Source of the DNA: an uncultured Collinsella sp.
GTDB taxonomy: Bacteria; Actinomycetota; Coriobacteriia; Coriobacteriales; Coriobacteriaceae
DNA: 10,055 nt
Direction of reading: 5' to 3'
Assembly: GCA_900550355.1 (NCBI GenBank)
Contig: URRT01000065.1
Location: 1-10,055, forward strand
The notes below the pieces were generated by a model. The model had not been told where the DNA came from. It worked only from the letters and a program-made list of their open reading frames with translations, and searched no databases. Positions 1-7,281 of the stretch are shown here, piece after piece. Position numbers and translations under genes: made by a program. Position 1 is the first letter of the stretch. Each line of letters starts with the position of its first letter.

Positions 1-562
1 GCACCAAATGATCCGGGCGCTCCCCCGCCGTGAGCTCATAGCCCACGAGTGTGTGATCCAAATCCAAGCGCTTGCTCTTTTTGCCACGCGCGTAGTCGAT
101 GCCATGGTCCGCGCGCAGCGTGTCGATCGCACGACGCACCTCGTCGGCGCTTACGGGCGCCTCGGGGTCCAGATGCAGGTCGATGCGATACGACAGGCGC
201 GTGAGCTGCGCCGTCAACGCCGGCGTGCGCACGTCGATGTACGCCGCCTCGATGGGCGCCAGATCGGCCGGAGACGCCGCAGCCAGGCGCCCAAACGCCT
301 CGTCGAGCGCCACGAACTCGGTCATAAACAGGTCATACCACTCGCAGGTCGACGACGTACCCACCGGTAGCGCCGAAGAGAAGCCCACGCGCATGTGCGG
401 AGAGAAGCCCTGAGTGACGGCATAGGGAAGTCCCGCACGGCGCACGATGCGCTCAATGGTATGGATTACTTCGAGATGGCCCAGGTACTTAAGGCGATCG
501 CGCTTGCCATAGCGAACACGAAGTCTAAAGAGCGAGGGGTTGTCGGTCAGGCGCTCACTCAT
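1..562 (-). CDS. DUF2344 / TIGR03936-type radical SAM-associated protein (C-terminus outside window)
   Basis: The 187 visible codons begin MSERLTDNPSLFRLRVRYGK and run open off the left edge, so the C-terminus is missing. Near the start, KRDRLKYLGHLEVIHTIERI is followed by RRAGLPYAVTQGFSPHMR and FSSALPVGTSS. These match the conserved N-terminal blocks of DUF2344, where the family reads roughly 'rlrylsHLdlmrtleRalrRaglplaysqGFnPhp'. The family sits beside, or fused to, TIGR03960 radical SAM proteins, as here. Its biochemical role is not established to my knowledge. The ATG at 562 overlaps the TGA stop of the upstream radical SAM gene as ATGA, which fixes the start and suggests translational coupling and a shared complex or pathway. 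The family call is firm; the function is open. Confidence 0.88.
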   Translation of the reverse strand, partial: MSERLTDNPSLFRLRVRYGKRDRLKYLGHLEVIHTIERIVRRAGLPYAVTQGFSPHMRVGFSSALPVGTSSTCEWYDLFMTEFVALDEAFGRLAAASPADLAPIEAAYIDVRTPALTAQLTRLSYRIDLHLDPEAPVSADEVRRAIDTLRADHGIDYARGKKSKRLDLDHTLVGYELTAGERPDHLV

Positions 563-2436
563 GCGCGATCACCCATCAATACATTCTTGGCGTGGAGCGT
601 GGGGCAGATCCCGCAGCCGGTGCACGACGTGCGGGTGCAGTCGGGAGTCGTGACGCCCTCGAGCGAGCGACGGTACTCGCGCTCGAGGAAGCCGCGCGTG
701 CAGCCGGGGCTCACGTGCTCCCAAGGCAGGCGCCAGTCCAACTCGTAAGGCAGGTGTACGAGCTCGTTGAGGTCGATGCCGTTTTTGGCAGCAGCCTCCT
801 TCCAGTTATCGAGTGAGAAATGCTCTACCCAGGCGTCAAAGCGAGAGCCCGCGCGCCAAGCATCGATGATGACGGGCGTCATGTCACGACCGGCGCGGGA
901 CAGCGCGGCCTCGATGAGCGAGGTCTCGGCATCGTGGTAATGCACGCGGACGGCACGGTTGCGAACGCTCGTGATAAGCAGCTTCTGGCGACGCTTGACG
1001 TCGTCGTAGTCGAGCTGCGGGCACCACTGGAACGGCGTGGCAGCCTTGGGGATAAAGACCGAAACCGAGATGGACACCGAGATCGAACCACGACGAGCCT
1101 TGGGCACCACGGAGCGACCGAGCTCCAGCACGTGATCGGCCAGATTGGCGATGGCCACGATGTCCTCGTCGCGCTCGCCGGGAAGGCCCATCATAAAGTA
1201 AAGCTTCATGCGGTTCCAGCCGGCCTCGAAGGCCGCCTTGGCCGCACGGTCCAGGTCCTCCTCGGTCACGTTCTTGTTAATGATGTCGCGCATGCGCTGG
1301 CTGCCGGCCTCGGGCGCGAACGTCAGGCCGCCCTTCTTTTCGCCAGCAACCGACTCGGCCATATCCACGCCAAACGAATCCAGGCGCTGCGACGGAATAG
1401 ACACGCGAATACCCGTATCCTCCAGACGACGGTTGAGCCTGCCGAGCACGTCGCGAATGCAGGAATGGTCGGTCGTGGAGAGAGAGGTCAGCGACACCTC
1501 GTCATAGCCGGTCTTTTCCAGACCCTGAATCACCGACGAGACGATCTGGTCGGCCGAGCGCTCCCGCACCGGGCGGTACATCATGCCCGCCTGGCAGAAG
1601 CGGCAGCCCCGCGCGCAGCCGCGCAGGATCTCGATAGACAGGCGGTCGTGGACCAGCTGCGCATAGGGCACGCACGACTGCGACAGCGGATTCGTGGCGC
1701 CGAAATCATCGACGACGCGCTTGTAGACCACGGTCGGCGCATCCTTGCCCTCACGCGGCACGGTGTAGCCATGCGGCGAGCAGGGCTCGTCGTGACGAAC
1801 CTCATAGAGCGACGGCACGTAGTTGCCGGCAATAGATGCAAGCTGCTCGACAATCTGCGCGCGCGGGACTCCTTCGTCACGCAGGCGGCGATGCAACTGG
1901 CAGGTCTCGAGCAGCGATTCCTCGCCCTCGCCGATGAGGATGGCATCGAAGAAGGCCGCGTACGGCTCGGGGTTGTACACCGAGGGGCCGCCGGCGATGA
2001 TGATGGGGTCGTCTTCACCTCGGTCGGCCGCTAACAGCGGAATGCCAGCGAGGTCGAGTGCCTCGAGGAAGTTCGTCACCGCCATCTCGTGCGGCACATG
2101 CAGGCCGACGATATCAAACGAGGCGACGGGGGCAGCACCCTCGAGCGAGAGCAGCGGGATGCCTGCCTCGCGCATGGCGTCACCCATATCGGGCCACGGC
2201 ACATAGCCACGCTCGCAGGAGATGCCCTCGGCCTGGTTAAGGATGTTGTAGAGGATGGCGATACCCTGGTTGGGCAGACCGACCTCGTATACGTCAGGAT
2301 AGATCAGACAACAACGGTAATCGGCATCGGCCTTGGAAAGCGTGCCCCACTCGTGATCGATATAGCGGCTCGGCTTCTCGACCTTGGCGAGCAGCGGCTC
2401 AATTAGATGAAAACAGTCTTGGTATGCAACGCGCAA
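559..2436 (-). CDS. B12-binding-like radical SAM protein, TIGR03960 family
   Basis: This is a 625-residue protein. Residues about 40-200 form a cobalamin-binding-like Rossmann domain (YPDVYEVGLPNQG at 46-58, IIIAGGPSVYNPEPYA at 145-160, LIGEGEE at 167-173). Residues about 265-500 form a radical SAM core with the cluster motif CARGCRFC, giving C274, C278 and C281, then FAPEAGSQR at 373-381 and the family signature FIPKAATPFQW at 461-471. The C-terminus carries four more cysteines (C600, C605, C608, C611). The usual B12 motif DxHxxG is DVYEVG here, so the axial histidine is replaced by Tyr50. The start is TTG at 2436, seven nt after AGGGG; no nearby in-frame ATG competes. It lies 10 nt after the DUF697 gene and overlaps the DUF2344 gene by 4 nt. 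The catalysed reaction is unknown; a modification role would be inference. Confidence 0.93.
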   Translation of the reverse strand: MRVAYQDCFHLIEPLLAKVEKPSRYIDHEWGTLSKADADYRCCLIYPDVYEVGLPNQGIAILYNILNQAEGISCERGYVPWPDMGDAMREAGIPLLSLEGAAPVASFDIVGLHVPHEMAVTNFLEALDLAGIPLLAADRGEDDPIIIAGGPSVYNPEPYAAFFDAILIGEGEESLLETCQLHRRLRDEGVPRAQIVEQLASIAGNYVPSLYEVRHDEPCSPHGYTVPREGKDAPTVVYKRVVDDFGATNPLSQSCVPYAQLVHDRLSIEILRGCARGCRFCQAGMMYRPVRERSADQIVSSVIQGLEKTGYDEVSLTSLSTTDHSCIRDVLGRLNRRLEDTGIRVSIPSQRLDSFGVDMAESVAGEKKGGLTFAPEAGSQRMRDIINKNVTEEDLDRAAKAAFEAGWNRMKLYFMMGLPGERDEDIVAIANLADHVLELGRSVVPKARRGSISVSISVSVFIPKAATPFQWCPQLDYDDVKRRQKLLITSVRNRAVRVHYHDAETSLIEAALSRAGRDMTPVIIDAWRAGSRFDAWVEHFSLDNWKEAAAKNGIDLNELVHLPYELDWRLPWEHVSPGCTRGFLEREYRRSLEGVTTPDCTRTSCTGCGICPTLHAKNVLMGDRA

Positions 2437-2443
2437 CGGAAAA

Positions 2444-2449
2444 CCCCTA
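2444..2449 (-). promoter_or_regulatory. Ribosome binding site of the radical SAM gene, overlapping the upstream stop
   Basis: On the minus strand TAGGGG is followed by seven bases and then the TTG start at 2436. The TAG is also the stop codon of the DUF697 gene, so termination and the next initiation happen at the same spot. This supports the TTG start and suggests coupled translation. Confidence 0.65.
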
Positions 2450-3376
2450 AGCAGCGAGATCTGATGCGTCCTGATAGGACGCCATAGGACGGGTAGCGCC
2501 CGCGACCGTGGTCACCAGATCGCGAACGCGGGAGAACGTGGCAGTGACCACCTCGTTGGCACGGCTGTAGTCGACATCGCGCTCGTAGAGCGAAACAAGC
2601 GCACGGCCCATGCCATAGGTGCCCGCGGCAGCAGTGAGTGCCTTGACGGCAAACCCAATATGCGGCGTCTGCTTGACGAGCGCGCGGGTGACCGCGCGGA
2701 TCACAAGACCGCCGGCAAGCACGCCCGCGACCTCGTAGCCGCGCTCAGGCTTAATGCCGCGTCCAAAGACGGCAGCGAGCTCAAAGAGCATGCCCACCTG
2801 CGCCAGCGCCATAACGGGATAATCGGCGCCCGGCAAAAACACCAGCGCACCGGTCGCCATATTGGTGAGCGCGCACGAGGTGATGATGCGGTTGGCCGCG
2901 GCGATGCGCATGAAGGTAAAGTTCGCCGCAAAAGCCGTTTCCTTGTCCGTGCGATCGAGAATCCAGCGGGCAAGCGTCTCGAGCAGATACGTCTTATCGG
3001 TTGCCGCTACCACGCCGAGCATGGGCGTAGACTCCTCGATAAACGGCACCTCCACAGCAGACTCGGCGAGCACGCACACGGGCGCGCCGGCGATCACGAG
3101 CTCCTGCACGGCACTCTCCAAGCGGTCGGAACCACACGAGAGCACCAGCACCACATCGGTATCGGTCTTTGGAGCAATTCGCTCCTCTCCCAAACGCTCG
3201 ACGCGCACGATGCCCGAGGTCGTCTGCGGCACAAAGGCGTCACGCACCGTCTCGGCCAGAAAGCGCGAGGCGGACGAATCCAGATAGACCGAGACGCGCA
3301 CCGGCGTATCGGATTCCTTCTTAACGGACGCGCCCATCTTAAAAGCGCGGGTCAGCTTATCTACGGGAATTTTCAT
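2447..3376 (-). CDS. DUF697-type membrane protein with a GTPase-like but P-loop-less N-terminal domain
   Basis: This is a 309-residue protein. The C-terminal part, about 150-265, has the layout of DUF697 (the YcjF-like domain often fused to GTPases): TNMATGALVFLPGADYPVMA at 171-190, then LAQVGMLFELAAVFG at 191-205, a Gly-rich hydrophobic stretch at 216-236 (AGVLAGGLVIRAVT) and KALTAAAGTYGMGRAL at 245-260. Three or four hydrophobic segments suggest membrane insertion. Residues about 26-145 alternate predicted strands and helices (VRVSVYL, DVVLVLS, APVCVLAE, MLGVVAA), like a nucleotide-binding fold, but I see no GxxxxGK[ST] and no NKxD. The start ATG at 3376 has GGAGGGG six nt upstream. It sits 18 nt after rodA and 10 nt before the radical SAM gene, so it probably shares their transcript. 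Its function is unknown. The family call is by pattern recall and should be confirmed by profile search. Confidence 0.75.
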   Translation of the reverse strand: MKIPVDKLTRAFKMGASVKKESDTPVRVSVYLDSSASRFLAETVRDAFVPQTTSGIVRVERLGEERIAPKTDTDVVLVLSCGSDRLESAVQELVIAGAPVCVLAESAVEVPFIEESTPMLGVVAATDKTYLLETLARWILDRTDKETAFAANFTFMRIAAANRIITSCALTNMATGALVFLPGADYPVMALAQVGMLFELAAVFGRGIKPERGYEVAGVLAGGLVIRAVTRALVKQTPHIGFAVKALTAAAGTYGMGRALVSLYERDVDYSRANEVVTATFSRVRDLVTTVAGATRPMASYQDASDLAA

Positions 3377-3394
3377 AGCAAACCCCTCCAGCGG

Positions 3395-4621
3395 TTACGC
3401 GGCGCCCGAACGATGCCGCCATATGGATTGTACGATACCCACCGTCAGCAGCTGAATCATCATCGAAGACGAGCCGAAGCTAATAAACGGTAGCGGAATA
3501 CCGGTAATCGGCATCATACCGATGCACATGCCGATGTTTTCGAAGGTCTGGAACGCCCACATGCCAACGATGCCCACACACGAAAGACGCAAAAACAGTG
3601 ACTCACACTTAAAGGCCACGCGAATCGTCGAAAAGATCAGCAGCACGTAGAGGCACAGGAGCAAAAAGGAACCGCAAAAGCCAAAGGTCTCGGACAGGAA
3701 GGCGAAGACGAAGTCGGTGTGGAACTCAGGCAGAAAGCCGCCGGCCGACTGCGTCGCATGGCCCAAGCCCTTACCGAAGAAGCCGCCCGAGCCAACGGCG
3801 ATAAGCGACTGCTGCAGGTTGTAGGCATCGTCCGAATCGGCATTATCGGGGTCGATAAAGACCGTCAGACGGTTCATCTGATACTGCTTGATGAGCACAT
3901 CGTGGCCGAGCAACGAATCAAAGACCGAATCGAGCGCCAGGACGAGAGCCACCAGGCCCACGAGCAGGGCCAAGGTCGACAGCACCCATTCGCGGCGTGC
4001 ACCGCTCATACAAATGACGATGGCGCCCGAAACCAGCACGACTAGGCCCGAGCCCAGGTCGCCCATGGCAACGACGGCCAAAAACGGAATGGACAGCATG
4101 CCGCAGAGCTTGACGTAGTCGCGAACGGTATCGATGCGGCCGTTATACTGCGAGCCAAGCGTAGCAATAAAGAAAATGGTGATGAGCTTGGCAAGCTCAA
4201 CCGGCTGGAATGTCAAGCCGATACCGGGAATCTTGATCCAGCCCGTCATGCCCAGACCGCCCGTATAGGACAGACCCGGAATCTTGGGCGAGAAGATCAC
4301 GATCAGGTCGATGACGAGCAACGCCGTCGAGAAATTGGAAATACCGCGCAGGTCGGTACGCCAGACCAGCACCGCCAGCACCGCTCCGATGCCAATTCCC
4401 AGCAGATGGCGTGAGAACGAGGCATCGGCCTTAAACTGCGAAGCCGACCAGATAATGATGGCCCCGTAGGCGACGAGCGCCATGGTAGCCACGAGCACAC
4501 CGATATGCACCTTTTGGCGAAACGTGCCGCGCGAGGCCGAAAGTTGCTTGTTGACGCGGTCCAGGCTGCTGCGAGAGCCGGTCTTGGTTGAGCGGAACAG
4601 ATCCGCCGGAGAAAAATCCAT
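3395..4621 (-). CDS. rodA: RodA, SEDS-family peptidoglycan glycosyltransferase
   Basis: RodA polymerises lipid II into glycan strands for lateral wall growth, in complex with PBP2. The protein has 408 residues with about ten hydrophobic segments after a Ser/Lys-rich cytoplasmic N-terminus of some 37 residues. SEDS landmarks are in order: GWIKIPGIGLTFQPVELAKL at 127-146, MGDLGSG at 186-192, RLTVFIDPDNAD at 251-262, YNLQQSLIAVGSGGFFGKGL at 267-286, LPEFHTDFVFA at 297-307 (Asp303 corresponds to the essential Asp of RodA) and GMMPITGIPLPFISFGSSS at 368-386. The last motif favours RodA over FtsW, as does the neighbouring pbp2. The ATG at 4621 has AGGAGG five nt upstream, and that SD overlaps the TAG stop of pbp2 (TAGGAGG). 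The length is close to the family norm and nothing looks broken. Confidence 0.96.
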   Translation of the reverse strand: MDFSPADLFRSTKTGSRSSLDRVNKQLSASRGTFRQKVHIGVLVATMALVAYGAIIIWSASQFKADASFSRHLLGIGIGAVLAVLVWRTDLRGISNFSTALLVIDLIVIFSPKIPGLSYTGGLGMTGWIKIPGIGLTFQPVELAKLITIFFIATLGSQYNGRIDTVRDYVKLCGMLSIPFLAVVAMGDLGSGLVVLVSGAIVICMSGARREWVLSTLALLVGLVALVLALDSVFDSLLGHDVLIKQYQMNRLTVFIDPDNADSDDAYNLQQSLIAVGSGGFFGKGLGHATQSAGGFLPEFHTDFVFAFLSETFGFCGSFLLLCLYVLLIFSTIRVAFKCESLFLRLSCVGIVGMWAFQTFENIGMCIGMMPITGIPLPFISFGSSSMMIQLLTVGIVQSIWRHRSGAA

Positions 4622-4624
4622 CGC

Positions 4625-4633
4625 AACCTCCTA
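4625..4633 (-). promoter_or_regulatory. Strong ribosome binding site of rodA fused to the pbp2 stop codon
   Basis: The minus strand reads TAGGAGG, then TTGCG, then the ATG of rodA. The TAG ends pbp2 and forms part of a full AGGAGG. This arrangement should keep PBP2 and RodA synthesis linked, which fits two proteins that act as one complex. Confidence 0.75.
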
Positions 4634-6700
4634 TCGAACCGAAGAATCGCCCGAGGCCGAAGAGGTATCGGGCTCGTCATAAATCACGCCGAGCACATCG
4701 CGCACGACATGCATCGCGGTATCCGAGCCGCCGCCGCCCTGCTCCAGGACAGTAGCGATGACATACTTGGGATCATCGGCCGGCGCATAGGCGCAGAACC
4801 ACGCGTATTCGTCCTCGCCGCTTTTCTCGCCCGTGCCCGACTTGCCGTATACCTGCGGCGTCAGGGTGCCAAAGTGCGCCGCCAGGGACGTCGATGCCGT
4901 GTAAATCACGTCGTGCATGCCGTTGCGGACAAGAGTCAAATCCGAATCGCTGTTGATCTTGGCCTCCAGACGCTTCTTCTTGCCCTTGCCGTTGTACTTA
5001 TAGGCATCGCCGTCGCCATCGCGCGACACGGCCGACAAAAACACGTGAGGCACGTACTGCTTGCCGCCGTTGGCAAGACCCATATAGGCGCACGCCATCT
5101 GCAGAGGCGTCACCAGGATGTCGCCCTGGCCGATGGCAATGTTGGTCATATCGCCGGCATTCCACTTGCGGTCCTCGGCAGATGCGTCGGTGAAGTACGA
5201 CTCTTTCCACTCGGCATCGGGAATACGGCCCGCGCCCTCACTCGGCAGATCGATACCGCAGGTCTTGCCCAAGCCCCAGCGACGAAAGACCTCCTGCAGG
5301 CCCTCGGGATGTTGCTCGTCATAAAAGAACGCCTTGCCCATGTCGTAGAAGACGGGGTCGCACGAGTTGGCGATACCCGACTGCAACGTCATGGTGCCGT
5401 GGCCGGAATGCAGCCAGCAGTACTTGCCCCACGACTTGCCCAGACCCGTCCAATAGCCCGTGCAGTTGGTCGTCTGCCCCGACGTGTAGGTTCCAAACTC
5501 AAGACCTGCCAGTGCCGAGAGCGGCTTGATGGTCGAAGCCGACATGTACTGTCCGCTGATGGCGCGGTTGAGCAGCGGGTGCGAACCCTTGTCATCATTG
5601 AGCTCGGTCCACACGTCATTTGAGACGCCGCCGATAAAGACGGACGGATCGAACTTGGGCTGGCTCGCCATGCCCAGGATCTCGCCATTGTTGGGATCGA
5701 GACACACCACAGCGCCGTTGCCGGCATTGCTGTAGCCAGTGGTCTTGGCAAGCTCGATAGCGCTCGCCAGCGCCGTCTCACAGGCCTGTTGGATCTTAAG
5801 GTCGAGCGTGAGCTTAATGTCGGAGCCGGCCTTCGCGGGCACGGCGCCGGCCTGACCGGTCACATTGCCCGAGGCGTCGACCTTGACGGTCTGCTCGCCA
5901 CGAATACCCTGCAGCAGGTTTTCGTAGTAGCTCTCAACGCCCGCCTGGCCCACGATATCGCCCGACTGGTACGTAATCTTGCCAGCAGAAGCATCATCAT
6001 CGCCAGAGGTTTTCTTATTCTGAGCCTCGAGCTGCTCGGAGGTAATGGTGCCGGTATAGCCCAAGATATGGCATGCCGTCTCGCCATATGGATACTGGCG
6101 CTCGGTACGCTCGGCAATCTTGACGCCCGGGAACTCGCCGGCATGCTCCTGAATATAGGCAACCGTGGAGCGACGGACGTCCGTCGCGATGGTATGCAGG
6201 CTCTGGGCGCCCTCTGTATTGTCCTGAATATTGCGAAGGACCGCCACGTAGGGCATTCCAAGCACGTTGGCAAGATGGCGAACCAGAACCTCATCCTCGG
6301 CAAGGTCGCGGTAGGCCACGACAGCAAGTGAGGGACGGTTCTGGACAAGCGCCACGCCATTGCGGTCGAGGATGCGGCCGCGCACAGCGGGTGTGGTAAC
6401 GGTGCGAGTCTGATTACTATTGGCCTGCTTCTCGTAATAGTCCGACGAGACCATCTGCATGCCCCACAGCTTGACGGCGAGCGCCGCGAACATCGCGCCC
6501 ACACCCGTGGTGAGGATGGAAAAGCGGCCCTTAAAGGCGGTCGCCGCGGTATTGCCCTCGCCCTCGGTGGCGCGCGGGGCCGTTCCATGCTGCGTATCGT
6601 AGGTAAAACGGGAATCGCCACGACGCATGATGACCAGCGCGACCACGATGGCCACAACCAGCACGATACCGGCGATAATAACCGTCATCTGGGAAGACAT
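4631..6700 (-). CDS. mrdA: PBP2-type class B penicillin-binding protein (elongasome transpeptidase)
   Basis: This protein cross-links peptidoglycan outside the membrane during elongation and partners RodA. It has 689 residues. A pedestal/dimerisation domain follows the membrane region (TPAVRGRILDRNGVALVQNR at 103-122; YPYGETACHILGYTG at 203-217). The transpeptidase domain runs from about 295 to 670. Catalytic motifs are S389-T-I-K392 (SxxK, active-site Ser389), S446-C-D448 in the SxN position, and K620-S-G622-T (KTG box with Ser). Unusually, there are two hydrophobic segments, about 7-25 and 60-80, separated by a charged linker; most PBP2 proteins have one. A Lys/Gly-rich insert lies at about 560-580 and a Ser/Asp-rich tail at the end. 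The ATG at 6700 has GGGGAGG seven nt upstream. It begins 13 nt after mreD and ends 9 nt before rodA. Position beside mreBCD and rodA argues against a division PBP such as FtsI. Confidence 0.95.
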   Translation of the reverse strand: MSSQMTVIIAGIVLVVAIVVALVIMRRGDSRFTYDTQHGTAPRATEGEGNTAATAFKGRFSILTTGVGAMFAALAVKLWGMQMVSSDYYEKQANSNQTRTVTTPAVRGRILDRNGVALVQNRPSLAVVAYRDLAEDEVLVRHLANVLGMPYVAVLRNIQDNTEGAQSLHTIATDVRRSTVAYIQEHAGEFPGVKIAERTERQYPYGETACHILGYTGTITSEQLEAQNKKTSGDDDASAGKITYQSGDIVGQAGVESYYENLLQGIRGEQTVKVDASGNVTGQAGAVPAKAGSDIKLTLDLKIQQACETALASAIELAKTTGYSNAGNGAVVCLDPNNGEILGMASQPKFDPSVFIGGVSNDVWTELNDDKGSHPLLNRAISGQYMSASTIKPLSALAGLEFGTYTSGQTTNCTGYWTGLGKSWGKYCWLHSGHGTMTLQSGIANSCDPVFYDMGKAFFYDEQHPEGLQEVFRRWGLGKTCGIDLPSEGAGRIPDAEWKESYFTDASAEDRKWNAGDMTNIAIGQGDILVTPLQMACAYMGLANGGKQYVPHVFLSAVSRDGDGDAYKYNGKGKKKRLEAKINSDSDLTLVRNGMHDVIYTASTSLAAHFGTLTPQVYGKSGTGEKSGEDEYAWFCAYAPADDPKYVIATVLEQGGGGSDTAMHVVRDVLGVIYDEPDTSSASGDSSVR

Positions 6701-6713
6701 CTACGGGCCTCCC

Positions 6714-7267
6714 CTATTTGAGCTTGCGGGTCTTGGGCTTAAAGCGCATACCCGTCTGGCGTCCGCCACGTGCGGAGAATCCATAGCCGGACTGCGGCAC
6801 GACGCCGGACATCAAAAACGGAATGGCAACCAGGCCCGTCAGGATCGAAGACGGCAACGCATGGCCGAAGATCGCCACGACAAAGCTCGTCTCCAAACCC
6901 ATAAACAGCAAGATGATGCTGTAGATCACATTAATGACGAGCGCGAAGGCGCCCACAGTGACGCCGCGCGCACTCGGGGTACCGCCCGTCTGACCGACGG
7001 CGCTGTGCACCAGGGCAAAAGAACCCACGGTCAGCAGGAGCGACATAACGCCCACCGGCACGGCAGCGGACAGCCACTGCAAAAACCGCACACGACGGCA
7101 CGGGTCGGGTCGCCCGAGAACACGCTTAGGCACACCAGGATAATCATGAAGTTGACGCGACCGCCCGCAATGGAGATCTGCGGTGCCAGGCCTGCCTGCA
7201 GCAGCACGCACACGATGGCGGCGATCACAAACGTGCGGGAGCTCATCCCCTGCTCGTGTAGATCCAT
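6714..7267 (-). pseudogene. mreD: MreD, rod-shape-determining membrane protein, frameshifted
   Basis: MreD is an integral membrane protein of the elongasome. No single frame spans it. The first frame starts at ATG 7267 (MDLHEQGMSSRTFVIAAIVC) and gives MreD-like sequence to VVCGFCSG, about residue 65 near 7073, then turns into Cys/Arg-rich nonsense and stops at 7031-7033. The rest, about 118 residues, is in the -1 frame, from LSAAVPVGVMSLLLT through several hydrophobic segments to a basic tail ending TRKLK. Together they make about 185 residues, a normal MreD length. Two explanations fit: loss of 3n+1 bases (about 13) at 7073, removing the LxxD part of the family's GFxxGLxxD motif, or loss of one T in the T-run at 7081-7085. 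It could be a true mutation, an assembly error or, less likely, recoding. ATG 7267 is preferred over ATG 7273 because AGGGGG lies seven nt before it and only one nt before the other. Confidence 0.85.
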
Positions 7268-7274
7268 GGACATG

Positions 7275-7281
7275 CCCCCTA
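7275..7281 (-). promoter_or_regulatory. Ribosome binding site of mreD overlapping the mreC stop
   Basis: The minus strand reads TAGGGGG, then C, ATG, TCC, ATG. The TAG ends mreC. The G-run is seven nt from the second ATG (7267) and one nt from the first (7273), so the second is the likely start. Confidence 0.6.

Noticed and set aside
1048..1092. Short repetitive stretch encoding SISVSISVSV in the radical SAM gene
   Set aside because: It precedes the family's FIPK..TPFQW block, where a Val/Ser-rich strand is normal; the DNA repeat is imperfect and explained by codon reuse.
820..2034. Long open frame of 404 codons on the plus strand
   Set aside because: It lies antisense inside the radical SAM gene, whose motifs are unmistakable. 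The translation is Arg/His/Gly-rich without a recognisable domain, typical of shadow frames in high-G+C DNA.
4709..5623. Open frame of 304 codons on the plus strand opposite pbp2
   Set aside because: It is antisense to the catalytic domain of PBP2; no SD or recognisable family.
7073..7095. Programmed -1 frameshifting as the explanation for split mreD
   Set aside because: In the zero frame the site reads GGT TTT TGC. Only TTT could re-pair well after a -1 slip; TGC to TTG is poor, so this is not a standard slippery heptamer, and no downstream stimulatory structure was evident. Indel or assembly error is simpler.
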